From: Trichoplax sp. H2
Lineage: Eukaryota; Placozoa; Uniplacotomia; Trichoplacea
Reading direction: 5' to 3'
Length of the DNA: 64,000 bases
Assembly (NCBI GenBank): GCA_003344405.1
Contig: NOWV01000278.1
Span: 1 to 64,000, forward strand
Of the stretch, positions 11,601 through 24,981 are shown piece after piece. A program made the translations under genes and the position numbers. How positions within the stretch are numbered: position 1 is the first letter of the stretch; each line of letters starts with the position of its first letter. Below the pieces are notes generated by a model. That model saw nothing but the letters and a program-made list of their open reading frames with translations, ran no database searches and was not told the DNA's origin.

Positions 11601-14344
11601 TATTGAGAGGTACCGACAGTTATCCACCATTGAAAAAAATATTTAAGGAGAGAGTTTTCGATGAATTAATTAATACTCCATTCTACACCATACCCATTTA
11701 TATGATGTTGTAATAATTAATTATAATTTTACCTTATTTAGGAGATGATTTCTGCTTAGAAATTTTCCCTTGATGCAAGTTTTGTGCCTCTAATCTAATT
11801 CTGCAAAAGCCTATACTGCTAACTTACACTTTTTTTATATAATTATAACTTTAATCAAATAAAATATATTTTAAAGCATTTGAAAAAGGAGTTGGAGTAA
11901 GCACTTATTATGAGATTGGAAGTAAAATATATGATCTCTGCAGTAAGTTAGCTAATCGGCGGAGAAGTTTAGATGGAAAAATAATTAAAGAAGTTGCAAG
12001 GAATCCATTTTCTCAACAGGTACGGCAGTATGTGTACAATACTAGCAGTGATTAAGATATAACGATTTTGATCCGGAAATAGTTGATTTGCCTTGATTAA
12101 CATGCAAGATATCGTATAGATAAAATATATTTCTAAGGTAATAAAGAAAGCTAAAATATACATTTTTATGAAATTATGCATTATCTAGAGGCTAGAAGTT
12201 ATTTTAAAGCTCTTGAAATCATTTATACAAATTACTTTATAGAAAATGGCAATGAATGAAATTGAGTTTCTGCGATATTTAGATGTATAAAATCTAATTT
12301 GGGGATTCCATGGGCATAGTTTGTTTCTTTTAAGAAAATACTGTTTATGTGCTTAAAAAATCGAGTTTTTGATGTAAATTTAATCAGACAAAAATAGCCA
12401 CTAGACGATATACAGTAATTCAAGATGCTAAGATCGTATACATTTTCAATGTGATATATGAAATAATATAAGGTAGGATCAAAGAGTGATAGAGCTATAT
12501 CAAATCGATGTTTATGTACATCAGCGGACATAATTAGTCGTTCATCCTCCGCTCTTTCTGTTAGCTCATCATAATAGCTATGAGGCATTATACTTTAATT
12601 TAGTGAATTATTCAAGTCTTCATTCGAAAAGAACAGTAGAAACAAAATTATATGCGTGCGTCTTTTAGTATTATTGCGGCTATTCTTGGAGATGACAGTT
12701 TACTCTATTGTAATATCGAAAAATTTTATATTTTTCAACATGAACAATCTTTCATATTGTGGCAGTTACAAGGCTATCTTAATATTATTAATTTCAGTTA
12801 ATGAATTGCAATATTTGGTGTTTTTCTGATGTACATGAAATAATACAATAATTTCCGGAAGATGATATTCACTTTGTGGCATGTTTAAAATAGATCTTAT
12901 AGAACGTAATCTTAGAGGATTAAGGTAGTGAAATATTTAAAATTGGGAAAGCCCCATTAATATCTGTAGTCTATATAGCAACCTAAACTATGTATACTAC
13001 AATTATAATATAATTGTCCACATTAATACAAATTACAAAGAGTCAAAATATTTCTAAAATTATAGATTTTTTACTAAAAATAGTTATTGAGCATCAACAT
13101 TCGTTTCCTAATTCAGATATAATGTCTGATTATTGATATAGCGCTCCTGTAAAATCCAAAACTTTTCGTTATTTTATAATGGCTTGAAAATATATAGAGT
13201 CCTTTTATCAATTTAAATTACATCATAAAGTCCTTCGTAAAGGCTAATTAAACAATAAATAATGCATGCCATCATATCTAATGCTGCAATTATTGGAACA
13301 AAGCATGTATTAAATAGTTTTTTAAATTAATCAGATTTTGCAGACCATTAAATTGAAAACGTTGTAATTTACTTCGCTTTAAAAATCGAATAGTTATACT
13401 AAGATAACTTTGATCTTTCATCCTCAATCCTATATGTCACTTATGGACTATATTACAGTTATGAACTACATTACAGTTATACCCCGTACGCGATCTTTGT
13501 AATTGTAGGTCTTACTAATGCAAATGAGCAAAATGTTGATTCGATTGATATTAGAAAGCTGTTATAAAAACTGTAATTGCGATTGATGGCCAACAAAACT
13601 CCAAGTAACTAATTTTCTGACCATGTCTCTAAATAAATATTTGATGAAATATTATTTTGTTTATTAGCAGAATTTTAGTCTTGGATTTAAAAATAATAAC
13701 ATGCTTTATAATAAATTGGTGTTTTAAAGCATATTTTTAAGATAATAATTCAAATTTTTTTCATTTACAGTAGTTCTATGTTTTTTAATATAATTCATTG
13801 AATGCAGCAGACTCAGTTACGATTATAAATATATAGACTTGTATGTAAGTATATACTGGTAAAAGCAGTTCTGCTTTTAATTACCGAAAGCTTGTGTCAG
13901 TGCTAGTAGATGCTGGTAACAGCAAGACGTAAATAGATCACGAAAATATGCTGATGATACAATTTCTTTCAATTGACAGTGATAAGTTTCAAATTGTTGA
14001 TCATTGTCAAATAGCTAATGGCTGAAATAAGGACACTAAAAGTATCCAGAATCAACCCACAAATGGGGAAATTGTTATTTACACTCCCAGTTCATGCTGA
14101 ATCTGTATTGCTAGTTTTAATACAGATACAAATACGCCCGTATATAAGCTGATTTCTAACTTCCAATAAAAGACAGGTAATTGTTAGAGTTTTACTGTTA
14201 CTTCAATTGCAAACATATATCCTATTTATATGAATATCAAAATAATGGGACAGCATATCGCTACTGTATGTATTATAATTCTTTAAAGTAGCTACAGCGA
14301 TTTAATTTATAAGAATCTTTTCCTAGTTTTTATGTCTGCATTCC
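8639..14344. other. Intergenic, one doubtful reading frame
   Basis: A long AT-rich stretch without recognised genes. The only frame with some protein-like character is the minus-strand one at 12232-12588, listed separately. A small dyad (AAAGC...GCTTT around a GCTGCTGCCGCAG core) occurs near 10246-10275. Confidence 0.5.
12232..12588 (-). CDS. Doubtful orphan open reading frame, 118 aa
   Basis: An ATG-initiated frame. The N-terminal third is hydrophilic and acidic (MPHSYYDELTERAEDERL) and looks more protein-like than the usual AT-rich chance frame; the rest is Ile/Phe/Tyr-rich. A GT (GTATAC) after residues HIEN could be a splice donor, which would make the first 50 or so codons an exon. No family was recognised, there is no neighbouring exon that I could join, and the region is otherwise gene-free. 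It may equally be chance. Confidence 0.18.
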   Translation of the reverse strand: MPHSYYDELTERAEDERLIMSADVHKHRFDIALSLFDPTLYYFIYHIENVYDLSILNYCISSSGYFCLIKFTSKTRFFKHINSIFLKETNYAHGIPKLDFIHLNIAETQFHSLPFSIK

Positions 14345-14892
14345 TGTGATATATACAAATCACGAAATTCCAAACTTTAGAAAAATAAGGGCTTTATTGA
14401 ATCTTATGCTAAGATTAACTACACACAGCTCTACTCTAGCCGAATACTACTACTAAAGACTTCTACAACGAACTAACAGAATAATCTAAAGTTGCATGCT
14501 TTATACTTTTCGTAGCATTCGCAGCTACAATCCGTATGGCAACCTTTTACCTTATATTACACTTAGTTAAATTATTCTTAGTAAGACTATTCTACTGCGG
14601 ACCATCATTAATCCGATATGGATACGACTACAGAACTTACGTAGACATTATTCACACCAGCCAAAGTACAATGAATTAACTATATCCTAATATATGATTT
14701 ACAGTTCTATTTTTACCTATAGCCTTATTAGTAACTCAACCCCTTTCTGTATATAGTCATGTGTACTCTAGCATAAAGTCTATACCACTACAGTCTATAG
14801 TTATGGCTACCAAATATCTCTTAGGATAAAAAATCTACCGTACATTATACTAAACATGGCTAACAGTCTACAATCACAATACTAGTTACATT
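14345..14892 (+). repeat. Dispersed repeat, inverted copy at 49735-50268
   Basis: About 540 bp matching, in reverse orientation, 49735-50268 with a few percent divergence and small indels. The shared part runs from TGTGATATATACAAATCAC to ACTAGTTACAT. At 49.7 kb it lies inside a clean 600-bp insertion, so this is a mobile or duplicated unit. On the plus strand it is richer in C than in G and contains a frame beginning FILFVAFAATIRMATFYLI, which is open for 62 codons in the 50-kb copy but frameshifted by one T here. No known protein or transposase was recognised. Confidence 0.8.
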
Positions 14893-17800
14893 ACGATTCC
14901 ATATATAATAACTCATATTGGTAATATTAAATACACTAGTTCAAACTCACGTCGCTTTGCTGACGGTTTACGATAATGTACTTATTTGTTAATAATTAAC
15001 AGATGGTATTACCATTCGACATTATTTATATCCCGGTAATAGTCAGGCACTACTATATTCACAGCTATGCTTGTAGAATACTACTTTTCAATAATGCATC
15101 CACGGATGAAATGCTATATTAAGATTAGTAATAGTCCAAAGCACATTATGATAACTAATGTACGGTGATGGACATACCAAGTTAAGATTAGCAGGTACTA
15201 TAAGATATCTACATTGCGGTATAATGTCCTTAGTACTGTGGTCAATTCTATACCAATCATTATAATGTGTCTAAGGATCGCTTGAGTATGCAAGCAAAGC
15301 TTGCTCTGTCGATAGCAACCGTTATAAGAAAACGTAGCAATCAAAATGGCTGTGTAGAAAACTCTATAAAGATTCTATGTTTATTCAATTTTCATCAGAA
15401 TATTACATCAAATTAAAATTGAAAGGCCCAATGGCTACCCTTAGCTATATAACGAATACTATTTTAATAATCAGTACTCTGCAGAAATTACTACCTTAGA
15501 GCTATTCGTTTTACGTGAAGAAATCTTGAGTATGGATTTATTACTTACTGTAGGTATAAAATTATAGATTTTTACCTCAATGCCAGATAGTAAAATAAAT
15601 GAAGCGAACGATTAATTATGGAATATAAATTATTAATATTTGTTATTGGAAATTAGTCAAATCAATCTTAGTTTAATTCGAGTATTAGATATAGCGAATC
15701 CTTTCCAATAGGCTTGCTAATAAACAATTTGCTAATAATCGAGTGTAGTGGTTGTAATGATAAGTACTGACTACAATATTTGATCTTAAAAGTAATGTCT
15801 ATCATACATTTTAGTGACAATTATGAAGCATATCTGAAAAAGAGAAGATATTTTTTGTAGAATCAGCTACCGTTATAAATCTTCTCTTTTGATGTGAAGA
15901 GATACAGAATCACTGGCAATACTTATCGAAAATGAATTCAATAGTTGGTCTTTGAGTCATATCGAGATGGTTTTTTAACTCAAAGCTGAATAATTACCGT
16001 ATTAATTAAAAGTCATATCTTAGGGATAAAAAGATGATTAATTATTTATAGCGACTATAGATTATATCTTTAAGATCGAAAAAGTCTGATAATTTGAGTC
16101 GATATCGATTTGTGTATCATAAATCTAAGAGAAACTCCAGTAACACAGTTACACGTGTTTTCTATTTGCATAAAATATATATTTTCATGCATGTAATGTA
16201 TGCACAAACACACATGCTTAATTCGTAAATATTTAAACTGGTGTTATGTTCCTTTCAGTGGTCAGCTTAGTACGTTCTTTTAATAAACAATATAGTCTTG
16301 CATTTTCAAACCTACAGTTTTCATTTTACATTTCTGTGCTCTAATCAGAGAGTAAGGCGAACTTACATTACGAATTGTGTATAAGTCACTTTGATAGTTC
16401 ATACATAACAGCCCAGCGTATGCATTTTGAAATTATTTGAATTTCCGTAACAGTAAAGTTATGTCAATCAGTTAAATACAATTAAGTTTAGTAAGAATAA
16501 AGCCTTCGAGCAGAAGTCTTAAGTTTAATATAGACGTGCTTCAAAAGGACAAGCACCGGAACTACTATTGCTTTTTGATATTATAACATAAATTCACGAT
16601 TATGAAAATCTTTAATGTGCTAGAGTGATAGAATATTTTGAATTGAAAGCCATACAATATTCTTAAGTTTCTTGAAAAATATTCATCATTGCTTTAGATC
16701 ATGCTGAATTTAGGATTAATATTATTATTAAAAATTTATCGTCATTTAAGCTGATTTTTAGTTTAAGTAATAAAGTCATTATTGATCTACTTAACATAAT
16801 TGAAAAGGTATTGTTTTATGCATGAGTTTTCAAAACATTCTAATAAAATGCATTATAGTTAAATTCATCTAGACTTCACGCTTCAAGAATGAATGCAGTT
16901 TGTAATTGACATTTGCCTACAAAGTACTTTGAACGGTATCAATTAGTTTCAGTGATGTTAAAAATCAATTCATAACTCCTTACATATGTCAGATTTCTTT
17001 CGGAAAAGTTTTGCTGATGATTATATTAAAATTACTAAAGTTGAAGGTTTTTCCTTGCTCTTCTAAATAATTGTTTTTAATCATTTACTACTTTGCTAAC
17101 TAAGACTAGCCGAAACAGATATGATAAATTCGAAAATATGTAGGTTCAAGAATGCATATATCAGTTTAGCAATAAATTTACAGTTTACATGGTACAGTTA
17201 TTGACAAGGTACAGGGCAAAGTCCAATGCTTTTGGAGTATCTGTATGAACGATTTATTTGAAGACTTTACAACGTAAAATATTTTTGATGCAAAAATGAT
17301 AGCAACAGTTAAACTATAGCTACACCTTCTTGTAAGACTTAGAGTAAGTCTGAAGTGAGCAGATTATGCGTTAATAACGTAGAAGCATCCAAATAGAGAA
17401 GTTTTGGAGAGTTTAGATAACACTTAGATGTTAAAAATAAAATAGGCGAGTTAGATTCGAAGCAGCATAGTATTTGGATGAAAGACGATCAAGCATTAGA
17501 TTTTAAGATTAATTCTCTATCTATTCATTAAATATAAAATTCTGATGAGAGTTTATTAATATTTTCCTGAAGTATTATATAAAATTGAGCTGCAGAGATT
17601 AAACTCCTTGTAATAAGTTCTTATAAGTTGATTTCATCGCATTTGACGAGAAATAAAGTTCAAATATGATAATAAATTTGTTCTTAATACATCATTACTA
17701 CTAGATAGGTAAAGTATGATATGGTTCATAAATTTTAAGCTACTTTCAGTAATTCTACATTGAAGACGGCTATTACAATTTCATATACGATTTCATATAC

Positions 17801-20800
17801 CTGACTAAATTTCTGAAAATCGTTAATGATTATCAATAGAATCAAGAAATGATTTTTTAATTTAGCTATGAATTTTCAATTGCAGACAAACAATAGTTAT
17901 GTCTTACTTGTTGTAACTGCGTTAATATTAAAGTCAGTATAATTATTGAAGAGTCAAGCTTACTATTCTATTGCATAAATTATCGGAAAGGTACGTATCT
18001 ATGGTAAACAGCAATAGAATCATGAAAAAATTTCCTTTATTACACAGGTTGATATTTTGTTGATGCTTATAAGCATCCTTGTGTTAAATGCAAAATTAAA
18101 GACAATAAAATATTGCTTACTAAATTAGAAAGAGATGTCTAAAAAATTGAGTTATTATCATACAAATATTCGCGATACAATGTAAATTGGACTTAATCTG
18201 TTCATCAATCCGTAATAAAAATGGGAGAACAGGGAATGATTTATTGGTATTTTTTTACTTCAACGGACCTTCTATTTTAACAAAGAGGACCTATAATCGA
18301 TTGTGTTCGGGCTTTTTTCTGTTATGAATAAATTATTTTTAAAAGAAATTGTTGTCTATAGTACCTATTAACCAATGTAATACTATATCCTGCCAAGTAT
18401 AATGATTACCTTAATTACGTAAAATGATATTAATGTTGGATCCAATGCAATGGGTGCACATTGAACTTAAAATAAATGATTTATGCATATTTTCATATTT
18501 TGTCATCACCTTTATGCATTCAGCTAGGGAGTTTCACGATGGTACTGTGACAATATAGTACTCATTAAAGAAAGAAGGAAATAGACATTTACTGTCTGAT
18601 AGATTGTATTGGATTTTGTACGGTTACGTTGTTTATAAAATAGGTAGTCATGAAATAATCTTAGAAATGGAATCTTAATTAATTTAGTAGGATTGGAAAA
18701 TGATAAATTAGGAATCAATTGTTTATACCTGACAAAAATGCGTCATGATCAAACAAACTGATGGAAATACTGCGAAGACCAAATAACATCTGCTATTGCT
18801 TTGAATCATCAATCACTCAGAGTACCATTGAAATGTTTTTTCCGTATGCATTAGCATTTTATGAAAAGAGAGTGAGCATGATTTAATAATCAGCTTGGAT
18901 AGCCGACAGCTGATAAATCTTTATTTCAGTCTGTTATTAAGGCACCGATCGAATAGTTTGAAAAATTAGCTTTCTTGTCTTCCTGATTAAAAGGTAATTT
19001 CTTTTCTAAAAATTAAGTTTTATTCTTTCGTATATTCTCCATTTACAAACAAGTCAGTAGCATAATTTTAGATGACAGTCAAGACATGATCGTATTCTAG
19101 GATTAAAAGAGGATAAAATTTCCTTATGATTTTAATTCCATTGATATGCGCTTATAATGGTACAATAACGCAAAGATAGAAAGATGATGAAGGATTAGAA
19201 CAACGGAAGAACGGTCTTTACCTCAATTTTTCCTTCAATTTTAGCTGTGTTATTTCCGTTATTATTCCATTATAAATTACATTGATTTTAAGATCATAGG
19301 AATTGACTACGCTTCGTAAAATTTCATTTCGTATACACGTATGCGGTAGGCGATTTCAATAATAGTGATTGATTTAAATCATTATCTGTAATCAGTGGTG
19401 AATGGAGTGTACTAGCTGACAACACTAACATAATATTGCTTATTATTGATCTATGATGATTGGAGTTATTTAATTACTTAGAATAACCTCAATAATAAGT
19501 TGTGAAGTGATAGACAGTAAAGCTACTAAGAGCTTCGAATGTAAAGTAATAACTCAGTTTTATAGTTAGCCATTCAATGCTTTGTACTTGAGGTTTCAGT
19601 TATCATCATGAAATAATGCCAAATAGCGGGCCAAGTATAAAATAAGGCAAAGTTTAACGAAAATTTCGGTAAATTGCATAAACGTATAAAATCCTAGAGC
19701 TAGATTTTAATTCCGAGATAGTTAATATTGTCTATCTCTTTGTATGAGCATGATGGAAATGATCTATAAGTAATTATATGTAGAATAGATCGAAATTTAA
19801 TCAGGATAAACCTTAATTGGAGATTTATACTGTGTGATTACCCTATTAATTTTCATTACCTATTATAAGTTGTTAAGGGTGATAGAAGTTATAGTGCCAT
19901 AGAGTATGTAAAGGAGAGCAATCTAATCATTTAGGGACAAATACTGCGATTTCGCTTAGAGAAAGTAAACGTCTAAGATTGTTCTTATCATGACTACGTT
20001 TTAGAATCTTCACTACTGACAGAAGGTTAAAATCTTATCTCATTGCTAACATAAATCTAGCCGGATATTTGATGAAATTCTAGTGTGTATTTTGGAGAAT
20101 GAATATAGTATAAGTAGGTGTTGTAGCTATTCTTGCTTCAAAGTATTATACAACTGATTTGATTTAAAGTGTGTTCGTTAATTAAGAGTAAGAATTGATA
20201 ATCATAACTCTTTCTAAATTCAATCATTATTTGTTTATACCAACAAAATCCTTTATCCGTGTTTAATGTTTAATATTTATACTACGTTTATAATTATATT
20301 ATCAACGGTAATCGCTTGTGTGCGTTAGTTTACATTTACTTGTGAACAATTTAATGAGATTTGATTTAAACAAAATGTTTATAGTGGTTAGTCCAACGCA
20401 TGGAAAAAAAATTAATATCATAACTAACCTGTTAATGTGTAGAGAAAACGATCCAATTCAAAATTAAATTCTTTCTTGCTTGAATGTAAAATTTAGCCTC
20501 AATGGAAGGTATTTATTATACGCAACAAACGGTGTAGACAAAAAATTGAGCTGTGTAGAAATGAAATTGTGATTGATAATCATTAATAGTTATATTTAAT
20601 TCAAGCAATTCAAAGTTAGGATCCTTCTCAGCCATCAAGCTGTCATTTATTCAGGTAACGAGAAAAAATTAAAAGAATTAAGATATTGTCTTGTTCTCAT
20701 ATTTTTTATTAATTCTTATTTATCGCCATGGTTATACTGTGCTTTAAATTTATTACGAAGAAAGAAAATTTATTGTATTGTTCTTAGATTTTTGATACGC

Positions 20801-21399
20801 TGATTACACAGTTGATAATTTAGTTTACCGATTTAATTGATTGGCACAGTAATTGTGTCAACACTTTTTCTTTTAACATTGCGTAACAACGCATAGAAGA
20901 TTATTGGATTATATTATTTAAAATAGAATTCTTGCATTTTGAAAGATTGTTATTCAGATTTCAAGTGATTTAAAATTAGAACAATTTTCAATCATAATCA
21001 GCTAGTTGCCGATAGAATTTTCCGTAAACAATATGCTATTCAGATTCCTTTAAAAATTTAAAAATGCTAAAGGAAATTTTTGTTTAAATCAACTGGTTAC
21101 TAAACACTTCGATTTTAATGTTGCTAAAAATATTGATTTGCTGATCATTGTGTAAAACTTTCTTAGCGCTAGCTTTTGATTGTATATAAGATACTGGCAT
21201 TTTATTGGAATTGTTTAATTCTCATACCAAAGAGATGCCTCTTAATCACGCCATACTCAATACTCACAACAGCTTTGATCTTATAATGGGTATTTTTGCG
21301 AAATTAAAAAGAGATGTAGCAATATCAAGATGAAATAAAATGAATCATTTCATTTTAATTAATTATATGGTCAGGAACATACTACATTTACGATACATG
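14893..21399. other. Intergenic, nothing recognised
   Basis: No gene, RNA gene or confident mobile element was seen. The stretch 14900-15250 shares the C-over-G bias of the adjoining repeat and may be part of a longer unit. Elsewhere it is plain AT-rich sequence. Confidence 0.5.
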
Positions 21400-23209
21400 C
21401 CATAGAGGCTATGATAGAGCTCATTAATATATGTGTTTAACACAGATGCATTACATGTAATATTTTAAAATAAAATTACTAGATGATGATAATACAAGCT
21501 ACGTAGTTACAGTTTGCACTATTTTATTCTCTACTACATTTCAAAATACGGTTTGGATTAATTCTTGCCTATTTAATAAACTTCATCCTAAACTTCATCC
21601 TAAACTTCATCCTGGTTTTATAATTGTTAGTTGTGGCATCAGAATAAGTTCTTATTATTAGTGAGTACAGTCATGTTAAGTGTTTCTATTTATGAATCGC
21701 TTTTTGATTTTCGTCTAATGACGTATTTTACTATTAACCTTTAAAAAGATATGCCTTACGGCATTAGCTTTGAAAAACATAAAAACATGTAAAGATAAAT
21801 ATACTGATCCATACGGGAAGGATTATTTGCCGTTGTTTGTGACCTAATATTATATTATTTCCATCATTTGAGCAGATAATAATTATCTGTTCAAAGATAC
21901 AGTTATAAGTAATAATAAGATATGCTAATATTTAATCGATTATCGTACTTAACGATATAATATTAACATACCAATACTGGAATACACTGAAAACTTAAAT
22001 GACTTGCTGTATATATATGCCTTCAATTATAACCATTTTCCAGTCTAATACATTTTGAGGCAAATAGATTAATAATAAAAATAGCCCGAAATTATCAACA
22101 TTAAGATTATTATCGGTTGTAAATCAAATTTAACGTATCTGGTCAGGTTTTAAATATTCATTAATAGGTCGAAACGGTCAATTTTACTACTATATACTGA
22201 CAAAAGTGATTCTTTATTAACTAATACTTGCGTTATCTTTTTTGTTGTAAGGAACTATTAGTGTATGTAAATGGATAATAATCGAAGAGATAGTACAGAA
22301 ACAGACTTCTAGTGTACTTTCCTTAAGTATCAAATAAGAATTTTAGTTTCCGCAAAAAATTGAAATGATATAAACTTTTAAATAATATAAAAGTTGAATA
22401 TAATTAAACCTGTATAGGAGGTTTTCATTTTGAAAGCAGNNNNNNNNNNNNNNNNNNNNNNNNNNNNNNNNNNNNNNNNNNNNNNNNNNCCATAGAGGCT
22501 ATGATAGAGCTCATTAATATATGCGTTTAACACAGATGCATTAAATGTAATATTTTAAAATAAAATTACTAGATGATGATAATACAAGCTACGTAGTTAC
22601 AGTTTGCACTATTTTATTCTCTACTACATTTCAAAATACGGCTTGGATTAATTCTTGCCTATTTAATAAACTTCATCCTAAAATTCATCGTGGTTTTATA
22701 ATTGTTAGTTGTGGCATCAGAATAAGTTCTTATTATTAGTGAGTACAGTCATGTTAAGTGTTTCTATTTATGAATCGCTTTTTGATTTTCGTCTAATGAC
22801 GTATTTTACTATTAACCTTTAAAAAGATATGCCTTACGGCATTAACTTTGAAAAACATAAAAACATGTAAAGATAAATATACTGATTTGTAAATCAAATT
22901 TATCGTATCTGGTCAGGTTTTAAATATTCATTAATACGTCAAAATGGTCAATTTTACTGCTATATACTGACAAAAGTGATTCTTTATTAACTAATGCTTG
23001 CGTTATCTTTTTTGTTATAAGGAACTATCAGTGTTTGTAAATGGATAATAATCGAAGAGATAGTACAGAAATAGACTTCTAGTATTCTTTCCTTAAGTAT
23101 CAAATAAGAGTTTTAGTTTCCGCAAAAAATTGAAATGATATAAACTTTTAAATAATATAAAAGTTGAATATAATTAAACCTGTATAGGAGGTTTTCATTT
23201 TGAAAGCAG
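21400..23209. repeat. Gap-flanking haplotype duplication 3, with 310-bp indel
   Basis: Bases 21400-22439 and 22490-23209 are alleles of one locus on either side of 50 N (22440-22489). The left allele carries about 310 bp (roughly 21809-22120) absent from the right one. A 12-bp tandem repeat (CTTCATCCTAAA) has three units at 21581-21615 in the left allele and two, one of them mutated, at 22671-22693 in the right allele. Flanks on both sides match closely, so serial scaffolding of haplotypes is the best explanation. Confidence 0.85.
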
Positions 23210-23889
23210 TTTCCTTCCTTTTCTTAGTTAAAAGAAAATTGAAGTGAAACAAAATGAATATTGCTAGTCTTAGTAAAAGTTACTATAATTTTCTTTATTA
23301 GAATTATTATAACAATTTCCAATTTTGAAACAGTTTATCCTTTTTTCAGTATCTGAAGGTAAAAACTCAAATTACTTAGAAATGTCTAATAAAGTGTGGT
23401 ATCTAGAAATAAAGTAAAAAATTAATGAAAATTGCAATGCTAAGAAACTATCGAAAATTTCCTCTTTCTGATTTGCATTGAGGGTCCTTCTGGAATATAA
23501 TACAATGTACAGAGGCTATAGTTTATACATCGGGTAAAATACTTTATTTTCAGCGCATCAAAATCTAGATAATTAATGCAGGAGGGTGGTCTTTAACCTT
23601 AATTTAATTCTTAGGTTGTATGGGCATTGCATGAGCGAAATTTTAATGAAACAAAATAGTAAAGTTTATCGTTCATAATTTTCATCATATTTCTAAAACT
23701 TTGAATAAATTTTTTTAAATTATTAATTTATTTATGGTAAGTTTCATTAATGTTCTTTGTGATATTTTTGCCTACAGTAATCTTTTAAATAATGATAGTT
23801 ACATTAATTTGCTTGCATAGTATGGATAGGATGTTGTTAGGGCAATTTCTGTCTCTGTACCGATAAATAAGTATGTGTGGGATTAAATT

Positions 23890-24981
23890 ATATTAAATTT
23901 AATTATTGCGAATCCTATAAATTTACTCTGAAACTCACTTTTATATTGTAGTAAATTATTGCGAAGTCTACAAATAACCTTAATTTAAAATATCGGTCCA
24001 GACTAAACATTATTACAATTGATAATTCAAATTATTTAATCCGCACTCTTGAATAGAAATGTAAAGTTATCCATAGTTGCATTACTACAATTCTTAACGA
24101 ACAATATTATTATAGGTAAATAGTTATTATTATAGTAATAAATATATATGTTGATATGTATGTGTCACAAAACAGCTTTGCAACAAGATAACGCAATATA
24201 CGATCAATAAGTCAATTCCTTGAACCACGTATCAAGGAACGATATCTGCACTATCACAAACACTTTTGCTCTACTAGCAGACTACACAAAGACTTAAACG
24301 CCTCGTATTTTACGTTAAACACTAAGTTGGACAATTCTTTTTTATTTCACTATATACTGCATTTATATACTATTCCTCAATAGTTCATGAGTCATAGTTA
24401 ATACAATTAACATTAGAATCATTTACTGAATTAGATATTAATTTTAGCTACTGCTCCCTTAATGCAGACAACAGTATTTACGAACATAGACATGTAATGA
24501 CTAATACAGAATAGTCAGATTACGATTTGTCCTATCACGGAACATTTCCATGATAATTTACAGTCTACCATAAGTAAATTACAATCACAATGATTCGAAC
24601 TGTAAGCAGATGATTTGCATTCCCTATTATAACTATTAATTTCAGTATGTGTATAAGTGTCACTGTCATAAAAAGTCAGTGCTATATTNNNNNNNNNNNN
24701 NNNNNNNNATATTAAATTTAATTATTGCGAATCCTATAAATTTACTCTGAAACTCACTTTTATATTGTAGTAAATTTTTGCAAAGTCTACAAATAACCTT
24801 AATTTAAAATATCGGTCCAGACTAAACATTATTGCAATTGATAATTCAAATTATTTAATCCGCACTCTTGAATAGAAATGTAAAGTTATCCGTAGTTGTA
24901 TTACTACAATTCTTAACGAACAATATTATTATAGTTAAATAGTTATTATTATAGTAATAAATATATATGTTGATATGTATG
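23890..24981. repeat. Gap-flanking haplotype duplication 4
   Basis: Bases 23890-24162 (273 bp) recur as 24709-24981 (also 273 bp) with a few substitutions. Between them lie a family A LTR and a 20-N gap (24689-24708). The right copy continues without the LTR, so it represents the empty allele. Confidence 0.85.
24163..24688 (+). mobile_element. Solo LTR, family A, heterozygous, cut by gap
   Basis: It starts TGTCACAAAACAGC immediately after the flank GTATG and matches 1-465 (reverse) and 7673-8286 over its visible 526 bp; the 3' end falls in the N gap. The alternate allele at 24709-24990 reads through the same flank (GATATGTATG then TTTCTG) with no element. The insertion is therefore probably polymorphic in the sequenced animal or clone. 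Confidence 0.8.
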
